Shown: positions 41,792-52,765 of the stretch, piece by piece
Layout: every line of letters starts with the position of its first letter
How positions within the stretch are numbered: the first letter of the stretch is position 1
Origin: Coprinellus micaceus
Taxonomy: Eukaryota; Basidiomycota; Agaricomycetes; Agaricales; Psathyrellaceae
NCBI GenBank assembly: GCA_951394405.1
Contig: OX596338.1
Location: 186,001-250,000 of the forward strand
DNA length: 64,000 nucleotides
Reading direction: 5' to 3'
The notes under the pieces: model-generated
The model's input: the letters and a program-made list of their open reading frames with translations, nothing else
Database searches by the model: none
Told to the model about the DNA's origin: nothing
Program-made: the position numbers and the translations under genes

Positions 41792-43017
41792 TCAGCGAGT
41801 CCTCTTTCCATGAAGTGAGTGAGAGGCTATAATTATAAGGAACTCAAAGAGCGCACCTGAAACGGTTCTATCAACGATGTAACGACCGTGGAGGTAAGTT
41901 TCGTTGGTCAATTCCGAATAGAAGCGCTGTCCAGAACGGAACAGTGCACAAGACCATGAGCTTTTGAGCGTCCAAGCAAAATATGGCTCGGGGATACTGG
42001 GGGGTGGTATAGAGGCGAAGGGAAGGTGCAGCATGTATGGATCTTTTGCTCGACGCTCAGTAAACGGGCACCTTGGATCCCAACCGCAAGAGTGGTCGAG
42101 TTGGCGGGGGAAAGAGTAGAGACTTTGCTTGACCTCAAACCCGACAGTCGACAAGGGCTTCGTGAACCAATCTTGAACAAGAAAGTCGTCCTCTTGGGTT
42201 CGAAATTCGTCCCCGGGCATCGGTGGATCGGGGGGCAAGGTGTTGAGAAGACCTCGACGCCTGATGGTGAGAGCGGGGTACATAACCCAAAGACCGGCAT
42301 TGGATATATAGTTCATGAAGAGGGTTGAGGGTTGCTCGACGACTGATGGAAGGGCCGTGAAGGGCGACTCGTTGACGAAAATCGTACATTCCTGCCCTTC
42401 GTCTGTGCTCACGGACCGTTCAAAGTTGAGAATCTTCGGCACGGTGCGGCCAAAAAGACTGTAGCCGAGAATATTCTGAGCGAATGAGCTGGCGTCTTCG
42501 TGGTCCAATTCTTGCTGCGTTGAAAACCCGGCCTTTTTGAGCTCCCGGCTGACTTGCTCTACTGCTTGCTTGGTGGACGGGATGTGGATCTCGAGGCGGT
42601 TGGCAAAGTTCGCAACCTCCAATGCGGGTATAATCGAAGGAAACATAGTCGGTAGTAGGGACGGCCCCGAGATAATCGCCCCAACACAGCGGAAAACGGC
42701 GAGGAGGTGTGTGGGATCCGGGACGCCAAAGAATCGGAGAAAGTCGTGCACAATTTCCTGAACTGCGGCGGGAACGATTGTTCTTCGAAAAATGGCACAG
42801 ACCCCTCGGAGATAAGATATGGTCGCCAATGAGTCGCAGGATAGCAGCCCAATGCGACAGAGAACTTCGAGGGGGATAGACTTCATGAACGAATGACGCA
42901 ATGCATGCAATTCATCTGGAACCGTGTCACCGCAGGCGTTTCCTGAACCAAAGAATGCTCACCGTTGAGAGGTTCCCCACAGGTTGAACAAATGCTGACG
43001 GGCTGCATGGATTCCAT
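41792..43017 (-). CDS. F-box-like protein with degenerate nucleotidyltransferase-like core (paralogue 2)
   Basis: Exon 1 (43017-42963) encodes MESMQPVSICSTCGEPLN and joins, through a GTGAGC...TTCCAG intron, an exon from 42915 that continues DELHALRHSFMKSIPLEVLCRIGLLS, the F-box. Shared with the neighbour at 40280-41440: AIISGPSLLPTMF, RLEIHIPSTKQAVEQV, CTIFVNESPFTALPSVVEQPSTLFMN and W(T/I)LK(S/A)(S/T). The exon is open to a stop at 41792, but a good GTGCGC donor after DRTVSG suggests splicing to a 3' exon between 41770 and 41519. Two frames remain possible there, so the C-terminus is uncertain. The ICSTCG pair could bind a metal. Confidence 0.72.
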
Positions 43018-43733
43018 GGATGGCCGTCGCGAAGGAAAGGACCGACAAGGATCCGATAGACGCAGTGGAGGATGGATACTGACGGCGTTGGGAATGAATT
43101 TGGAGCGATCACGACGATGAGTAACATAGGCACACGTAAGGTAAACTACAATCCAGGGGCACATACGCCCGCAACTAAACAGGGCGCAGACAAGGATGCC
43201 AGAGATCCACCTGGAAATCCGTCTTCTGATGACAATAGGGATTATAGCACCGGCGGCGAAAGTGAGAGGGGAGGCGCGATCTTCTTGCCTGCGTCTGAGT
43301 GGTGGCCAATGATCCCACGGCGGCTTGACAGTTCCAGGGGTAGGAAGCCACAGGGAGGAGCTTGGGCTGATTGCGTCTCAATGCAGGGCATCGTCTTCCG
43401 CACGGCGCTGTCCAACCCTCATTGGAGGGCTCCCAATCGTAGGTTGCTGGAAGGCGTGCCATGCCCTCGTGAAAAGGGTGACCCCAGCCACGCAGGCACA
43501 CATTAAGGGACGAAAGCAAAGGGAATGGAGAGATGATCCAGGAACCGGTTATAATGGAGGTTTGTGTTGAGTAAAGCGAGGAGAAGGCTGTCTGAATGAC
43601 AGATTTCTTGCAACGACTCAGCGTTATTTTAATCTATTGATCGTCAGCCAGACGCGAGATAACGCGAACGGGGCACGTACCTCGGTGTCGAAAGAAGTGA
43701 CCTGAGAGGGGCTGAGATCAGCTCATAGGCACA
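43018..43733 (-). pseudogene. Possible decayed 3' half of the nucleotidyltransferase-like gene at 43734-44291
   Basis: The minus strand at about 43175-43470 encodes LPATYDWEPSNEGWTAPCGRRCPALRR and later CYNPYCHQ. These match the second exon of the gene at 49424-50572 (LAYFEPYNGYWERPCGKSCPVLK and CYNQRCNRG). The block that precedes them in that gene, TNVITANTVYSAFPHLSYD, has no visible counterpart here. Either an internal piece was lost or more introns are present than I can resolve. Confidence 0.45.
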
Positions 43734-44291
43734 TCACACCCAGGGATTGAAACTCACGGGTGGGATTTGGCTGTTTGAGTGGAGACCCACGAACTCTGTA
43801 ACCCCGGCCAAACGGTAAGCATAGTTGACCTCGAAGCGCAGTGGTTGACGAAAGCCTCTGCGCAAGAACCACTGCAAGACGCGGCCGTACTGATCATCTG
43901 GGACGAGCAAATTGAGGTCCAGAGCAAGAGTGTCGTTCGGATGGCCAGCATGTTGCCAGGTCTCCACACTGTGTGTATACATCGGGTTGTTGACGCGAAC
44001 GACATCCAGGACCGTGCTTCCCACGATTGCGAGACCAGTCGACATCATTTCTTTGAAAAAGGCGTCCATGAGCGCGTCGGAAATGAAAGGGCGCAGAGCG
44101 ATCGTGATCCTTCGTTTGACTTCGAATGAGGCATCCTGGCGGGAGTTGCGGTTGATACGGGACGATGCCATGAGGGAGGGCCAATCCAACCAGTAGAAGA
44201 CCATGGCCCGAAGTTCGGGCATATCCCAGACGCGCCTGGTCTGTGGAAGTCGACTCCTCGCTGCCAAAAGACGAGGCGATTGGCGGGGCAT
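43734..44291 (-). CDS. Nucleotidyltransferase-fold-like protein, 5' exon of a possibly broken gene
   Basis: From the ATG at 44291 the exon encodes MPRQSPRLLAARSRLPQTRR, closely like the start of the gene at 49424-50572 (MVRRSPRIQAAQERLPVTRA). Residues 90-131 contain VGSTVLD and, after a longer insert, ALDLNLLVP, a G-S...D-x-N variant of the nucleotidyltransferase signature. A GTGAGT donor follows SQIPP near 43756. The frame itself stops at 43734. Because the 3' half appears incomplete, this may be a pseudogene. Confidence 0.55.
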   Translation of the reverse strand: MPRQSPRLLAARSRLPQTRRVWDMPELRAMVFYWLDWPSLMASSRINRNSRQDASFEVKRRITIALRPFISDALMDAFFKEMMSTGLAIVGSTVLDVVRVNNPMYTHSVETWQHAGHPNDTLALDLNLLVPDDQYGRVLQWFLRRGFRQPLRFEVNYAYRLAGVTEFVGLHSNSQIPPVSFNPWV

Positions 44292-44507
44292 GGAGTGCAG
44301 GGCAGAAGAGACGAGAAAGCAGAGTCGCTCTCGACCTAATAGTCACGACACCCAGAATCCCAAATTTGTCGCCGACCGATCGCCGAACATAGGCCGATGG
44401 GTATTGGATGGATATACAATATGTAACAAATACACGAGGAAAGGACAGCGTAGGTGACGAGGCAGCACACAGAGAAACAAGTGCACAAGACAGTCGTAAA
44501 ACGCGTC

Positions 44508-45878
44508 CTAGATGTTGACTTCTTCTCTCAGCAGGTCTTGGTCGAGCAATACGCCCCTATCGGCCACAGCCCTCCTAGCAGCTACCCACGGGTCGAGGGT
44601 ACACACCATGCTTAGGGGCCAGAGTGTGACGAGAGTGATGCATGAGAGGGATACAAGCGGTGCCTGCTCGATGGCACGCACTGCTCGCAGTACGACATCG
44701 AACCCTTCATTGAGAGTTCCCTGGGGAGGGACGAAGACCACGACGACCTGACGAATGGTTGCATGATAAGCCAAGTCCCGGACAGGCGCGTGGATAGGCC
44801 ACTCGGTTGCAACCAAAACGAGTGTGGCGAGGTGGGGACAGTACGAGGTGACGTCCGGCTGCCACGTTTCTAAATCTAGCGACTTATACCCCGCCGCGAA
44901 TGCCAACTCTCCAGCCCCAATCCCGAGTTCTTCAATCTGGGGTCCAAATCGCTCGAGGAAAGGCAACATACCAGGAACGGCCTTTTGAAGGTGAAGGTTC
45001 TTCAACTTGGGAAGGACACTGATGGGATAGCAGGTGTCGAGGAATGCTCCTGCTTTTTCAAGACCGGTTACAGTGTGATAACGACGGCGGATACTTCCGA
45101 TGGACAGAGTAGTGAGTTCTTGATGGGGTGTGGAAATAGGGGAATAATCGTCGTCGTCGTCCTCATTCGGAGCCCCGCAGAACGCCGAATCGATATGGAG
45201 TGTGCGCAGGGTAGGAATGTTGGCGAGAATATCTTTGAGCATCCGGACCGACGGTTCTTCTCCGACAGACTCGAACTGGACACGGGCCAAGCGTTTGCAG
45301 TGCTGTGTGATAGAGTGTACGATGGAGTCGGGGCGGAACCGATCTCGCGACGCCCTACCCAACGATGCATTACGAACAATGAGCACCTTGAGGTTCCCCG
45401 CTGCTTCAAATAGGGCGTCGAGCGTCGAGGGGTCGTAGGAACCGCGGATCCGGAGCTCAATACGCCATGTCCATGCGCCGACATCGACTCCCGATAGGCC
45501 AGTACCACGGCGTATCAGGTTCAGAACGCAGGTCACGTCGGCTTGACATGTAATGACGACGTAGCGCCTTAACACGCAGGAAGCGATGGTGTAGATCTGT
45601 CGATTAACATAAAAAAAGCGTTTGACGAATTCCTTCTGAAGGGTGACGATGTCGAGAACGTTGCCAGCAACATCTTCCCACTGAAGAGAAGCGCGGAAGT
45701 CGCCCAAGTCGTACAAGTAAACCTCCATGATCTGCGCAATGATTTCGGCAGGAGCACGGCCTGCGCCATTCGCGTCGTTCAATGACCCAGGCGCTGCGGG
45801 GGGTGAAGGGACCGTTGTTGGATTGGCCTGAACGAGGCCCCTGAAAACATCCAGAGGGGGGACCTGAGAGGAGGACAT
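44508..45878 (-). CDS. F-box/LRR-type protein (family with 22632 and 46313 genes)
   Basis: Single exon, 456 residues from the ATG at 45878 (MSSSQVPPLDVFRGLV). An F-box-like start (APAEIIAQIMEVYLYDLGDF ... FFYVNRQIYTIASCVLRRYVV) is followed by leucine-rich repeats: WTWRIELRIRG, LDALFEAAGNLKVLIVRNAS, LANIPTLRTLHIDS, VLPKLKNLHLQ, FGPQIEELGIGAGEL and SYCPHLATLVLVATEW. This order matches the relatives at 22632-24057 and 46313-47593. The frame is open upstream to 45941, but only non-ATG codons occur there. Probable ubiquitin-ligase adaptor; target unknown. Confidence 0.75.
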   Translation of the reverse strand: MSSSQVPPLDVFRGLVQANPTTVPSPPAAPGSLNDANGAGRAPAEIIAQIMEVYLYDLGDFRASLQWEDVAGNVLDIVTLQKEFVKRFFYVNRQIYTIASCVLRRYVVITCQADVTCVLNLIRRGTGLSGVDVGAWTWRIELRIRGSYDPSTLDALFEAAGNLKVLIVRNASLGRASRDRFRPDSIVHSITQHCKRLARVQFESVGEEPSVRMLKDILANIPTLRTLHIDSAFCGAPNEDDDDDYSPISTPHQELTTLSIGSIRRRYHTVTGLEKAGAFLDTCYPISVLPKLKNLHLQKAVPGMLPFLERFGPQIEELGIGAGELAFAAGYKSLDLETWQPDVTSYCPHLATLVLVATEWPIHAPVRDLAYHATIRQVVVVFVPPQGTLNEGFDVVLRAVRAIEQAPLVSLSCITLVTLWPLSMVCTLDPWVAARRAVADRGVLLDQDLLREEVNI

Positions 45879-46312
45879 TGGCACGAAGCCAGATGGGGGG
45901 GAACGTCGGATGACACGGACGGCACAATGAGTGGAAAGCAAAAGGCGGGCCCGAGTTAAAGAATGGTCTTGCGATATGGGCTAGAAAGGAGCATCGAAGT
46001 CACAGGTACGCAATTGATCGCTAGTTGGCGAGTGTCAAGGGGAAAGCGACATCGCAGACTGGCAATGCCCTCTTCAGGATCAGTGCAGGTTAGGGGAATA
46101 AGCAAGTCAAGAGGAAAGAAGACGAACGCTCTAACCTCGGTTCCGGAACCAACGAATTCACACGGTTCCGTCAGACACACGGGGACACGCTTGACGGAAT
46201 CAAGGGAACATGTTGAAATCCAATAACGAAATAGGCATTGTGGGTTTTACAAAGGAGTATATAAAGATGCAACGCACTGCAAATACTTGATGAAGTGAAC
46301 TGGCAGAACGAG
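45879..46312. other. Spacer between two F-box/LRR paralogues
   Basis: These 430 bases hold the promoter of the 44508-45878 gene and the 3' flank of the next. Nothing else is recognised. Confidence 0.4.
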
Positions 46313-47593
46313 TCACGGGGCATACAGTCGGACACCGCTGTCCAGGGATGAGTCACCACCGGCGGTCGAGTTCTTGTTTCGAAACGCTACCACCAGCCTT
46401 GCGAACCAGTCTGAGTGAGCGTAATCCGGAGTAACACCACCCTTGGCAACGAAGGATACTGTTTTCAGGTGAGGGAAGTGTCCGCGAACAAGGCGCTCGA
46501 GAAGACCACGCATCGAAGGCTCATACCCCTCGGGTAGAGCAATTTCGATTTTTTGAACGACAATCTCTGCATCTCGAAGGGTGGGGTGAGAACCTGATAT
46601 GGGGTCTGTCTCATCCATGCCGTGCCAGTCCTTGAAGTACCAGCACGCGTGGAGTAGGTTTGGGCAGAGATCCGTGTATTGTGGAATTTCGAAGTCCCAC
46701 GAGCGTAGGGACCAGTGGTTTGGGGGGAGATACAGCAAAGACACAAGCTGAGGCCCATATCTCTGCAGGAAAGAGACGGTGGATGAACAGTTCTCCATGA
46801 GGTGTACGGTGGTGAGGTTCGGGAGTGCGTCGGATACCGTCAGCATACCTAAAAGCGAAGTGAGGGCTCGCTCGCGGTGGTCGGTTTGCATGATCCAATA
46901 GGAGGCGCCGAGGGAGATGCTTTGTAGCGACGAACGGTCCGGAAGGGGTACACGGCCCTCCCAATTCTCCACCAATGTTGAATCGTCAGAAGCCACCCCG
47001 CAGACGCGAAGGGCCTCCAGCCCGGGTTTGGCCTTGAGAACGGCCTGAACTTGATAAAGGGTTGGGTACTCCCATTCGGCGTCGAACTGCACGCGCCGCA
47101 AAAGCGGACAGAACTGACATATGGCGTCGACAACGTCCTCGGGATTGGTCCTCCGGACAGGCGCGATGCGGTTGGAGTAGTTTTGGTGGATGAAGACCCG
47201 AAGGTTGGGCATCTCACGCAAGATGTCCAGTATGATGGGGAGGTGATAAGGCTCCTTCAAGCGTAAATCGAAACGCCAGGTATATTTCCCGTTGTTGCCG
47301 GCGAGCATGGCGATCTGCTGAAGGGAGGATGGGGAACAAGCGACGACGTAACGCCATAGAATTTGAACGGCCAACCCGTATAACCTTCTGTTGAGAGGCA
47401 GGAAAGCGCGGGCAAACGAGGTAATTTCTGGGGGCATTGGATTTCGTCTCGCGGCGAGGGCTGAATACTCGATGGAGCTTGAGAACGAGATAGGGTCGTG
47501 ACAGCACAACGCAAGGATGTCGAGCCACAAATCGTCGGGTAAGGCTGGAAAGACGGCGAAGGAGCCTGTGTCGGTATCGGATGGGGAGGCCAT
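46313..47593 (-). CDS. F-box/LRR-type protein (tandem paralogue)
   Basis: Single exon, 426 residues from the ATG at 47593 (MASPSDTDTGSFAVFPALPD). The F-box reads LPDDLWLDILALCCHDPISF followed by FLPLNRRLYGLAVQILWRYVV. LRR-like blocks are WRFDLRLKEPYHL, LREMPNLRVFIHQNY, KPGLEALRVCG, ALPNLTTVHLMENC, YGPQLVSLLYLPPNHW and DLCPNLLHACWYFKDW. It lies in tandem with, and is clearly related to, the gene at 44508-45878. Probable SCF adaptor. Confidence 0.78.
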   Translation of the reverse strand: MASPSDTDTGSFAVFPALPDDLWLDILALCCHDPISFSSSIEYSALAARRNPMPPEITSFARAFLPLNRRLYGLAVQILWRYVVACSPSSLQQIAMLAGNNGKYTWRFDLRLKEPYHLPIILDILREMPNLRVFIHQNYSNRIAPVRRTNPEDVVDAICQFCPLLRRVQFDAEWEYPTLYQVQAVLKAKPGLEALRVCGVASDDSTLVENWEGRVPLPDRSSLQSISLGASYWIMQTDHRERALTSLLGMLTVSDALPNLTTVHLMENCSSTVSFLQRYGPQLVSLLYLPPNHWSLRSWDFEIPQYTDLCPNLLHACWYFKDWHGMDETDPISGSHPTLRDAEIVVQKIEIALPEGYEPSMRGLLERLVRGHFPHLKTVSFVAKGGVTPDYAHSDWFARLVVAFRNKNSTAGGDSSLDSGVRLYAP

Positions 47594-48572
47594 GACAGAG
47601 GAAGGCAGAGGGCACAAAACACGTATTGGAAAGAAAACCAAGTCCAGTATAAGGAGTTTATATCCCGAGAGGCTGATGCTAGCCGCCAGGCTGGACGTGT
47701 TGAAACAGTAAGAAAGGATACCTAGACACCAAAAAAGCCATCAGCGCCAAGGGAGATGATCGTGCAGAGCGCCACGCACATACGGACTGTGCACATCGGA
47801 TGGAGAAGCGTACGAGGGAGCGGTACCCCCACCTGTTGAAGCATTACGCAGACTGAGGCCATAAGAACGAAGCGAGATTGAGGCGAAAACGAAGTACACA
47901 CGACACAGCGCCTTCGAACGGTTTCCCGACGTTATCGACAGGATCGTCAGGATTTGGGCACGGAGAATGATTGGGCCAAGGATCAGAAGTATTTGACCGG
48001 CATAGGGACCTCGAGATAAGAGACTGGGACCATGGCAACGCTCATTAAGGGATACCCACAGGATGACCGACACGGAGGAATACGCCGTGGGGAGAGGGAT
48101 ATAGGTGATTGTGATAAAAGGAAGGACCAGAGCGCGAGCCTACGATCCAGGTGACCGTGGAAGCGCCCTGATGCCCCTGTTTGTTGTGCGCTCGGGTCTC
48201 CTCCAACCTCCTTTTGTCCCTAACACTGCTTGGGGAGAGAGCCCTGAGAGTTCTCAACAACGCGTCCAAATCTTGTTCGGCCCTCGCCGTTGGCTTCAGT
48301 ACCGTCTGCGATTGTTCAGACGATGCTGAGCCCGACCTATAAGATGCATCTCCCGGGCCTTCCCTTCCCGCCCGTGACCAAACTCGCGACCAGCCAGTTT
48401 AGGAACGACGGTGGTTCGTAGCTCCTCGTGATGTGACGACAGGCAGGCTGTCTCACCTGTTTCCGGGGGCTCCCTCCACGATTGACCCCTTCCTTTCCTC
48501 CTCCCTCTGACGCCACCTCAACAGCCGTCACTCTCTTCTTTGTACAGTTCCACACCTAAAGTTTTATGCCAA
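47594..48572. other. Intergenic region with a possible membrane-protein remnant
   Basis: On the minus strand 47741-48073 encodes a hydrophobic segment, ILLILGPIILRAQILTIL, and SLRNASTGGGT. Together these weakly recall RTA1-like multi-pass proteins. There is no ATG, and no flanking exons could be joined. I do not call a gene. Confidence 0.3.
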
Positions 48573-49335
48573 ATGCCTCAGCATTCGTTGCCGGACAAAT
48601 CACTTCTGGCCGCTGACCCGTCCCAGCCTGGCGATTCGCTCAATTCAACGCAGCCGGATGTTCTAGATCTTTTGCAGTCAGTCGGGTTCTCGTTCATCCT
48701 TCTCACCCCGTCCTTTGCTCACTAAATCAGAGGTACATCGTCTCACACCCATGGGGTGCCGACAACGCCATTCGACCATGGGCACCTTCCGGTTGAAAGT
48801 GCCTTCGTGTATGCTCTATTCTTACTCGTGGTGTCCTTGCGTTGACAAGTCTGAAAGTCCATCCACCTCGTCCTTTCCGGGACCCGATGAAGATGAGATC
48901 GTCAGCGACCCCGAATTTGCGGATGAAGGAAACCAGGGTCTGCAAGTGGACGTTTCGTCGGGTGCAGCTGCTGAACGGGCTGAGTACAACCGCAGGATGG
49001 GTCTGCTCTTGGACCGGATGCGGCGGCACGTCATCACACACCGAGAGAGGGAGGAGTTTATTTACAACATCGCCCGCGATCCCGTTTGTGCGGGACTACG
49101 ATCTCGCACCACTGTTCCACGGCCGGTCCCTTCATACGGTCCAAGCCTCCCATGGCCTAATCCAGACAAACCCGGAGAAGTCGAAGCGTTCTTCGACCGA
49201 CGACGTGAGGTCATATCTCAGCATCGTGCTGAGACTCCTGTGAGTGCCGTTCCTCGTGGTGTATCCGACCGTCGCTCATCGAACATCTTTAGTCCGACTA
49301 GTCGACGTCGAACCTCACCTGTTCGCCTGTCCTGA
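48573..49335 (+). CDS. Hypothetical acidic/disordered protein
   Basis: Exons 48573-48676, 48731-48791 and from 48850, with introns of 54 and 58 nt in matching phase. The product starts MPQHSLPDKSLLAADPSQPG, joins through QGTSSHTHGVPTTPFDHGHL to SESPSTSSFPGPDEDEIVSD, then a helical, charged stretch (YNRRMGLLLDRMRRHVITH, REREEFIYNIARDPVC). The 3' end is uncertain. The frame stops at 49335, but splicing from GTGAGG near 49204 into a frame encoding HAFYVDTLLQ (about 49387-49417) is possible and would carry the gene to about 49531. No known domain. Confidence 0.5.
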
Positions 49336-49423
49336 ACCTGCTACATACATTGTTCCTGCGATGGCAAATACACAAATTTTACTGCGTCATGCTTTCTACG
49401 TGGACACCCTACTACAGGTTCCC

Positions 49424-50572
49424 TCACAGACCTCTCGGTGGATTGAGTACTCGACCCTGAGGTGCCATCCATGGGATCAGCCATTCCTCTCCCCTGTTGC
49501 AACGCTGGTTGTAGCAGAATACCCCGAATGAGTTCGGTAGCTTGGTGGATCTCGCAATCTTCATGTCGTAGTCCCTGCCGTCGTTGTGGCCTTCGTTGAG
49601 GGTCCAATGGAATGAAGCGACGGCTCCGAATTCCTTTCGGCGCTTTGACTTCAGCACTGGGCAGGACTTGCCGCATGGCCGCTCCCAGTACCCGTTGTAC
49701 GGTTCGAAGTAGGCCAAGTCAGGGATGCGCATGGAAGGACCGCAGAACGGATGAGACTTGGTATTGCGGAGACACACGATGTCGTACGAGAGGTGGGGGA
49801 ACGCTGAGTAGACGGTGTTGGCAGTGATTACGTTCGTCTGGATGGACCACGGGGAACGCATGGCGGTACGAATTATGGACTGGCTGCATGCGCTGATGCA
49901 CACGGCCGGTCTCTGGGTTAAGAGTCAGCGCTGTTCGCATCGAAACGAGGACCCATTGCTCACACTGGGGTCGTATACATCGACCTGTGAGTCGGGCGTC
50001 AGTCGTTGGGATGTAGTCGTGGGTATCGATGTTTGGCGTACCGTTGACTCCTTCTCACAAAAGACAGTGAACTTCGTGACCCCGGCCTTCTCGAAGCAAG
50101 TCCCTATGCCCAAATCGAACTGGTGGTTGTACCCGACCTTGCGAAGGAACGTAACCCACGCATCGACGTTGCATTCCGGAACCAGGAGATTGAGGTCAGG
50201 GGTCAGTTCCTGCACAGGATCGTGTTCTTCAAGCTTCGCCATATCTTGCATGGGGTTGTACCAGTCGCTGTTGATGAGAAGAAGCTTCAATGCGACACCC
50301 CCGTTGATCCCGGCCTTCGTTACGGACAGATTGTTGAGGAACTCGTCGAGGAAGGCGTCCGGTACGAACTTCTTGATCAATCGTGTAACGCGAGCGCGGA
50401 TTTCGAGGCGCACCGCCTCTTTGCCCCAGCGGTTGAGGCGGGCGACAGCCATCAACGTCGGCCAGTCCATCGCGGCTGTCAGGTGGGACTGAATGTCGAC
50501 CGATGTCCACGCAGCGCGTGTAACAGGTAAGCGCTCCTGCGCTGCCTGTATGCGCGGTGAGCGCCGTACCAT
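49424..50572 (-). CDS. Nucleotidyltransferase-fold-like protein (relative of 24941 and 43734 genes)
   Basis: Exons 50572-49964 and 49912-49424 (GTGAGC...ACCCAG, 51-nt intron), 365 residues. The ATG at 50572 is chosen by similarity to the paralogue starting MPRQSPRL; open sequence upstream lacks support. Residues 88-132 contain GINGGVAL and later TPDLNLLVP, a G-G...D-x-N form of the nucleotidyltransferase signature, so one metal-binding Asp is replaced by Asn. The second exon holds TNVITANTVYSAFPHLSYD, GYWERPCGKSCPVLK and FGVFCYNQRCNRG. Cys pairs (PCGKSC, CYNQRC) may bind zinc. Likely inactive as an enzyme if the fold call is right. Confidence 0.7.
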
Positions 50573-50947
50573 ATTCCAAGGGGTGGTAGTTCGAAGGATG
50601 ACAGCGTAGGGAACAATTGAGGGCCGAAGCAGAAGTCCTGACTTGGCGGGATTGTTCCGCAGCGATCGACGCGAAAATAAATTTTGCAATTCTGAAATTA
50701 GGAAGTCATGGCCACACGGTGTGGCGGGTGAAGGAGACCGACTCTTCAGAAGAAGTAGCACATGACGAGTAAGAGGCCATGGAGAGCCGAGTTGGCGGCT
50801 GGTGGAAGGAAGAGGAACGACGGAAACACATCAGGCCACGACGCGGCGCACACCCGATTTGATTACAGTACAAAGCAGGTGGAAGGCGTAGGGCAACACC
50901 TTGTACATGCAGAGAATAGGATACCCAGATAACTACTATCGTTACAC
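50573..50947. other. Spacer, nothing recognised
   Basis: This 375-base gap lies upstream of the nucleotidyltransferase-like gene and downstream of the next minus-strand gene. No motif is evident. Confidence 0.4.
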
Positions 50948-51630
50948 TCAGGGGCGTAGAAAGTCCATGGGAGGAACGGGGGGACAAGTGCGTAGGTTAA
51001 TGAAGTCTCGCATCGCCTGGGTTTGGGAGGGTGAGAGTGATTGGCCCGCTTCCAACTCTTGAATGAACCCTATCATTTGCGATCGCGCAAGACGAAGGTC
51101 CTGTCGAGACCAATGACTGTAAGTGAAGAACAGGGGGGTTGTGATAAGAGGAGGAAGACATACAAGCCAAGAGAGGGCTGCATTTCGATTTGCGAACGAT
51201 ACCCAGCGGCGACATTCCTCCTCGTACAAACCATAGTAAAAAGAGATATCTCGAGGAGTTAAAGCGTTCGTGGGGGACATTGAGGCGCCACGACTGGGTT
51301 GATAGACGTCCGGAGGGAAGTTGATAACGAGGCGTGTTTGTTGGTTGAAGACGTCGGGCTGGAAATTTGGATCACAGAACGACTCGGATGTGATAAGGGT
51401 TGTAAATCGTGATACCACCCTCTCTTGGGCGGCATGCAGGAACCGATGTGCACTGCGGGTGTAGCGCAGGGCCTCCCTGAAACCGATTGAGCAGGGCCAC
51501 AGGGGACTCAGTAGAAATGGTAGCCGACGTACTGGTCATCTCCATCTTCGATACAGGAGCAAGAGGCGTCGAGTAAGCCATCAGCAACATCTTCGGGAAG
51601 AGGCGGGGAACGCATAGATGGTTGAGACAT
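50948..51630 (-). CDS. Hypothetical protein with one possible membrane segment
   Basis: Exons 51630-51533 and 51452-50948 (GTACGT...CCGCAG, 74 nt), exactly 201 codons. It starts MSQPSMRSPPLPEDVADGLL. The central part (RFLHAAQERVVSRFTTLITS, then PTNALTPRDISFYYGLYEEE) leads to a hydrophobic stretch ALSWLVCLPPLITTPLFFTY that could span a membrane. After it comes a helical tail (SQMIGFIQELEAGQSLSPSQ). I do not recognise a family. The in-phase strong donor supports a real gene. Confidence 0.55.
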
Positions 51631-52765
51631 GGGGGTAAGATGCAGAGATTTCGATGCAGAGATTTCGACGAGGGTGTCGGACGTTAGAAACAAGACACTC
51701 CACTATTAATAAGAGCATATGGAGCACGACCCGGGTCATACCCAAATATAGAAGGTGAATCCAAAACGAATTGAATGATTGCTCCGTAGACAGGAGACCA
51801 TGCGCGTGGGTGGCAATCAGCGAGAATATCCGTAGTGGTGGACTAACGCGTCAGGAGCGCCATGAGGAAAAGAAGGGGGGCTGTCACGTGCTTGTCACAT
51901 GGTCGTGATCTTCATGAATTCTTGGCGCTTTTGATCTTGTACCGGACAAGTACCCAAGGCTTAAAGCCTCGGAACAGTTGCTGACTTTAAGCGATTGTCT
52001 TGATATCTTCGGCGCCAGCGAAAAGTCAAGATCCGCTCTGGACTCGGAAGGACATCCTGGATCCCTGTCGGTCACCGGTCACTGGCACGCTCGTCGCTAC
52101 TGTTCTCTTATGGCTATCGCTCGCAAAGATAAACATCGGGATACTACCCTCAGCCATTTTCAGGATTGAACCCACTGTCGACCACCATCGAGAAAGTTTG
52201 CTCCAAGGAACCTGTAGGCCGGGTTGAGCCTGTGTGGTCTAGATTCGACTCCGGATTCGGTTGTATGCATCCAAAGAGCTTCTTAGCTTTGCGAGTGGGT
52301 CCAACGAAGACAACCTATGCGCATCCCTCCCTTTGAGTAATATGGGCGCTGGGGCTGCATACGAGCAGGCTCGTACCATTCAAGTGCAATATCACCGCGA
52401 TTGGTCATATGCTTCTACCGCCGTGCTTGGAGAACAGGCAAGAATGTGCGTCCCAAAAGCGGGCGACGAGCTCATTTATCTGGATTCCTGGTTAACCCCA
52501 GGAATAAGGGAAGCACCCACCACCTCGCTCGACCCCTCTCTAAATCATGTTCGCCTTGTGCCCCGCACTCCCGGTTAACTCGCCCCCTTTCACGGTCAGT
52601 ATCGTGATCTCCACTTTATTTCGCAACCACCGACATATATGTTATAGAGACGCTTCTTGATTTCTTGAGGTGCCTACACTACGCCCACATACCCCCACCC
52701 GTTATATAGCCGTTGAGGCGAATGTACTTACGGTTTCTCCCTCTCTCCGACGGCGGCCGAGGACG
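51631..52765. other. Intergenic region before the first DUF6533 gene
   Basis: No gene is recognised in 1.1 kb. Frames at 51978-52227 and 52261-52607 overlap one another and have no family signature. Confidence 0.45.

Noticed and set aside
47741..48073. RTA1-like membrane protein gene.
   Set aside because: Only one hydrophobic stretch and a weak GGG motif support it; there is no ATG and no joinable exons, so it is noted but not called.
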